From assembly GCA_964351775.1 (NCBI GenBank), contig CAYGPQ010000002.1, positions 1-64,000 on the forward strand: a DNA stretch of 64,000 nucleotides, in the 5' to 3' direction. The position numbers and the translations under genes are program-made. The notes below the pieces were generated by a model. It saw nothing but the letters and a program-made list of their open reading frames with translations. It had not been told where the DNA came from and made no database searches. The DNA is from Kordia sp964351775 (lineage in GTDB: Bacteria > Bacteroidota > Bacteroidia > Flavobacteriales > Flavobacteriaceae). Positions 63,011 through 64,000 of this stretch are shown piece after piece (the stretch's first letter is position 1; the number at the start of each line of letters is the position of its first letter).

Positions 63011-63670
63011 TTACTTAATTAAAAATTTATAGATAACTAAATAGGGGGCAATTTCAAGTGCGCAAAGATACAAAATAAAATAAAACAACTTGTTGATAAT
63101 CAATTTTTGATGATTCTTTAGTAAAAAAAATAATACAATGAGGTTATATAGGAAAAATATGAAAATTACTGAGAAAAATATAAACTTATTCCCTTCAAAG
63201 TAGTACACAAGAAGTAAGTTAATAGGAATTAAAATGATACCAAATAGATTTCGAGTATTAATTTTATGAAAATTATAGGTATCTATATGATTTTCAATAT
63301 CTAAAATTACCGCTACTATTTTTTCAATAATATATTTAATAATGATAAAAAAGAGCAGAAAGGAGATAATCTTGACAAAAAGTAGCGGCGTATTGACCAA
63401 GTTTGGATGAAAAAAATTAGCTGCAACATAACTAAATATTGCAAACGAAATGAGTTGAATGATGAATAAGGTAATTGTAAATCCGTTAATGATATGATCT
63501 TGCTTCGCTACAAATAGATTTTGATATTTATTAGAAACTAAAAATGTTAAAAAGAACTCAAATTCTTTTCTAAAAACAAAACGTGTAAGCACGAGTAAAC
63601 AAAAAGTAATCACGAAGAATAACGTGAACAGATCTTTAGAAATAATCGTTCTTTCAATAGTTTGTAACAT
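63011..63670 (-). CDS. DUF4271 membrane protein
   Basis: 219 residues with about six membrane helices. Length and position (next to hemD) fit DUF4271, a Bacteroidetes membrane family; no function is known. Transcribed with hemD (21 bp gap) and divergent from the glycosyltransferase-like gene. Confidence 0.8.
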   Translation of the reverse strand: MLQTIERTIISKDLFTLFFVITFCLLVLTRFVFRKEFEFFLTFLVSNKYQNLFVAKQDHIINGFTITLFIIQLISFAIFSYVAANFFHPNLVNTPLLFVKIISFLLFFIIIKYIIEKIVAVILDIENHIDTYNFHKINTRNLFGIILIPINLLLVYYFEGNKFIFFSVIFIFFLYNLIVLFFLLKNHQKLIINKLFYFILYLCALEIAPYLVIYKFLIK

Positions 63671-63754
63671 TTGGTAAAATTAGCAAGTATGTTAAATAAT
63701 ACATAAAAAATTAGCACAAAATAATATACCTATTTTTAAAACTTATAATTTGAT

Positions 63755-63762
63755 TACTTTTG
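63755..63762 (+). promoter_or_regulatory. Possible -7 box before the glycosyltransferase gene
   Basis: TACTTTTG fits TAnnTTTG, 18 bp before the ATG at 63781; no clear -33 partner. Confidence 0.35.
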
Positions 63763-63780
63763 TTTGCATAATTTTAGCAG

Positions 63781-64000
63781 ATGTCAAACGCAATTGTTGT
63801 CATACCAACGTATAACGAGATTGAAAATATAGAAACCATCATTGAAGCAGTTTTTGCGCAAGAAAAGGCGTTTCATATTTTGGTGGTGGACGACAATTCT
63901 CCCGACGGAACGTATAAAGTAGTGTTGGAACTTCAAGAAAAGTATTCAACACAACTATTTTTGGAACGAAGAAAAGCCAAAACAGGCTTGGGAACTGCTT
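63781..64000 (+). CDS. Polyprenol-phosphate mannosyltransferase-like glycosyltransferase, 3' truncated
   Basis: The first 73 residues are visible: MSNAIVVIPTYNEIENIETI, then ILVVDDNSPDGT with the DxD-like nucleotide-sugar site, and a run of RRKAKTGLG. This is the GT2 start of dolichyl/polyprenol-phosphate mannose synthases. It would make a lipid-linked mannose for cell-surface glycosylation. The gene runs off the window's end. Confidence 0.85.
   Translation, partial: MSNAIVVIPTYNEIENIETIIEAVFAQEKAFHILVVDDNSPDGTYKVVLELQEKYSTQLFLERRKAKTGLGTA

Noticed and set aside
1..64000. tRNA, rRNA genes or a replication origin
   Set aside because: No stretch with a recognisable T-loop or rRNA sequence was found by eye in the intergenic regions; only the TPP riboswitch stands out. 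A covariance search would be more reliable.

Overview
The window reads as a chromosomal segment of a marine-type flavobacterium (Bacteroidetes, Flavobacteriaceae; the genus Kordia is a guess from the gene content, not proven). Supporting signs are the A+T-rich DNA, promoters of the Bacteroidetes type (TTTG, about 19 nt, TAnnTTTG), a type IX secretion sorting domain, TonB-dependent receptors, two-residue GG-leader lanthipeptide-like precursors, and a conserved flavobacterial order of ftsX, a DUF3098 gene, uppP and truB opposite leuS.

Layout. 1-7389: end of an outer-membrane beta-barrel receptor, small secreted proteins, an esterase, a membrane GAF/AraC regulator and a repeat-bearing serine hydrolase. 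7390-9269: about 1.9 kb without genes, holding a 125-bp tandem array of GAAA-loop hairpins (with an assembly gap) and a decayed 21-bp periodic tract. 9270-11675: a compact, very A+T-rich three-gene cassette (P-loop kinase-like NTPase, PIN-GNAT-PUA-like fusion, ASCH protein), the best candidate for an undescribed system. 11685-15090: an aspartoacylase-like peptidase with a RimK-type ligase, a lipoprotein and an acetyltransferase. 15100-21150: accessory region with a transposase remnant, an ECF sigma factor divergent from an operon of three SRPBCC proteins and a carboxymuconolactone decarboxylase-like protein, and a broken tyrosine recombinase.

21329-33446 is mostly core: sdhCAB, an M28 peptidase, a T9SS cargo protein, a TPR histidine kinase with its LytTR regulator, and a MutS-like ATPase. 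33532-34173 holds two lanthipeptide-like precursors without modification enzymes nearby. A TPP riboswitch precedes a TonB-dependent receptor, probably for thiamine. 37206-52886: greA, HIT, a histidine kinase, a flavin reductase, a short-chain fatty-acid transporter, aat, tag, truB, uppP, ftsX and several conserved unknowns. 53268-64000: leuS (unusually long, with in-frame insertions), a zinc peptidase, Lrp and saccharopine dehydrogenase-like genes, pckA, hemD, a DUF4271 gene and the start of a polyprenol-phosphate mannosyltransferase-like gene.

How the genes work together: sdhCAB and pckA serve central carbon metabolism; the ECF sigma factor and the SRPBCC/decarboxylase operon share one promoter motif and appear to form a small self-regulated module; the riboswitch ties the outer-membrane receptor to thiamine supply. 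Small imperfect palindromes typical of flavobacteria are scattered between genes, and one copy seems to lie inside leuS.
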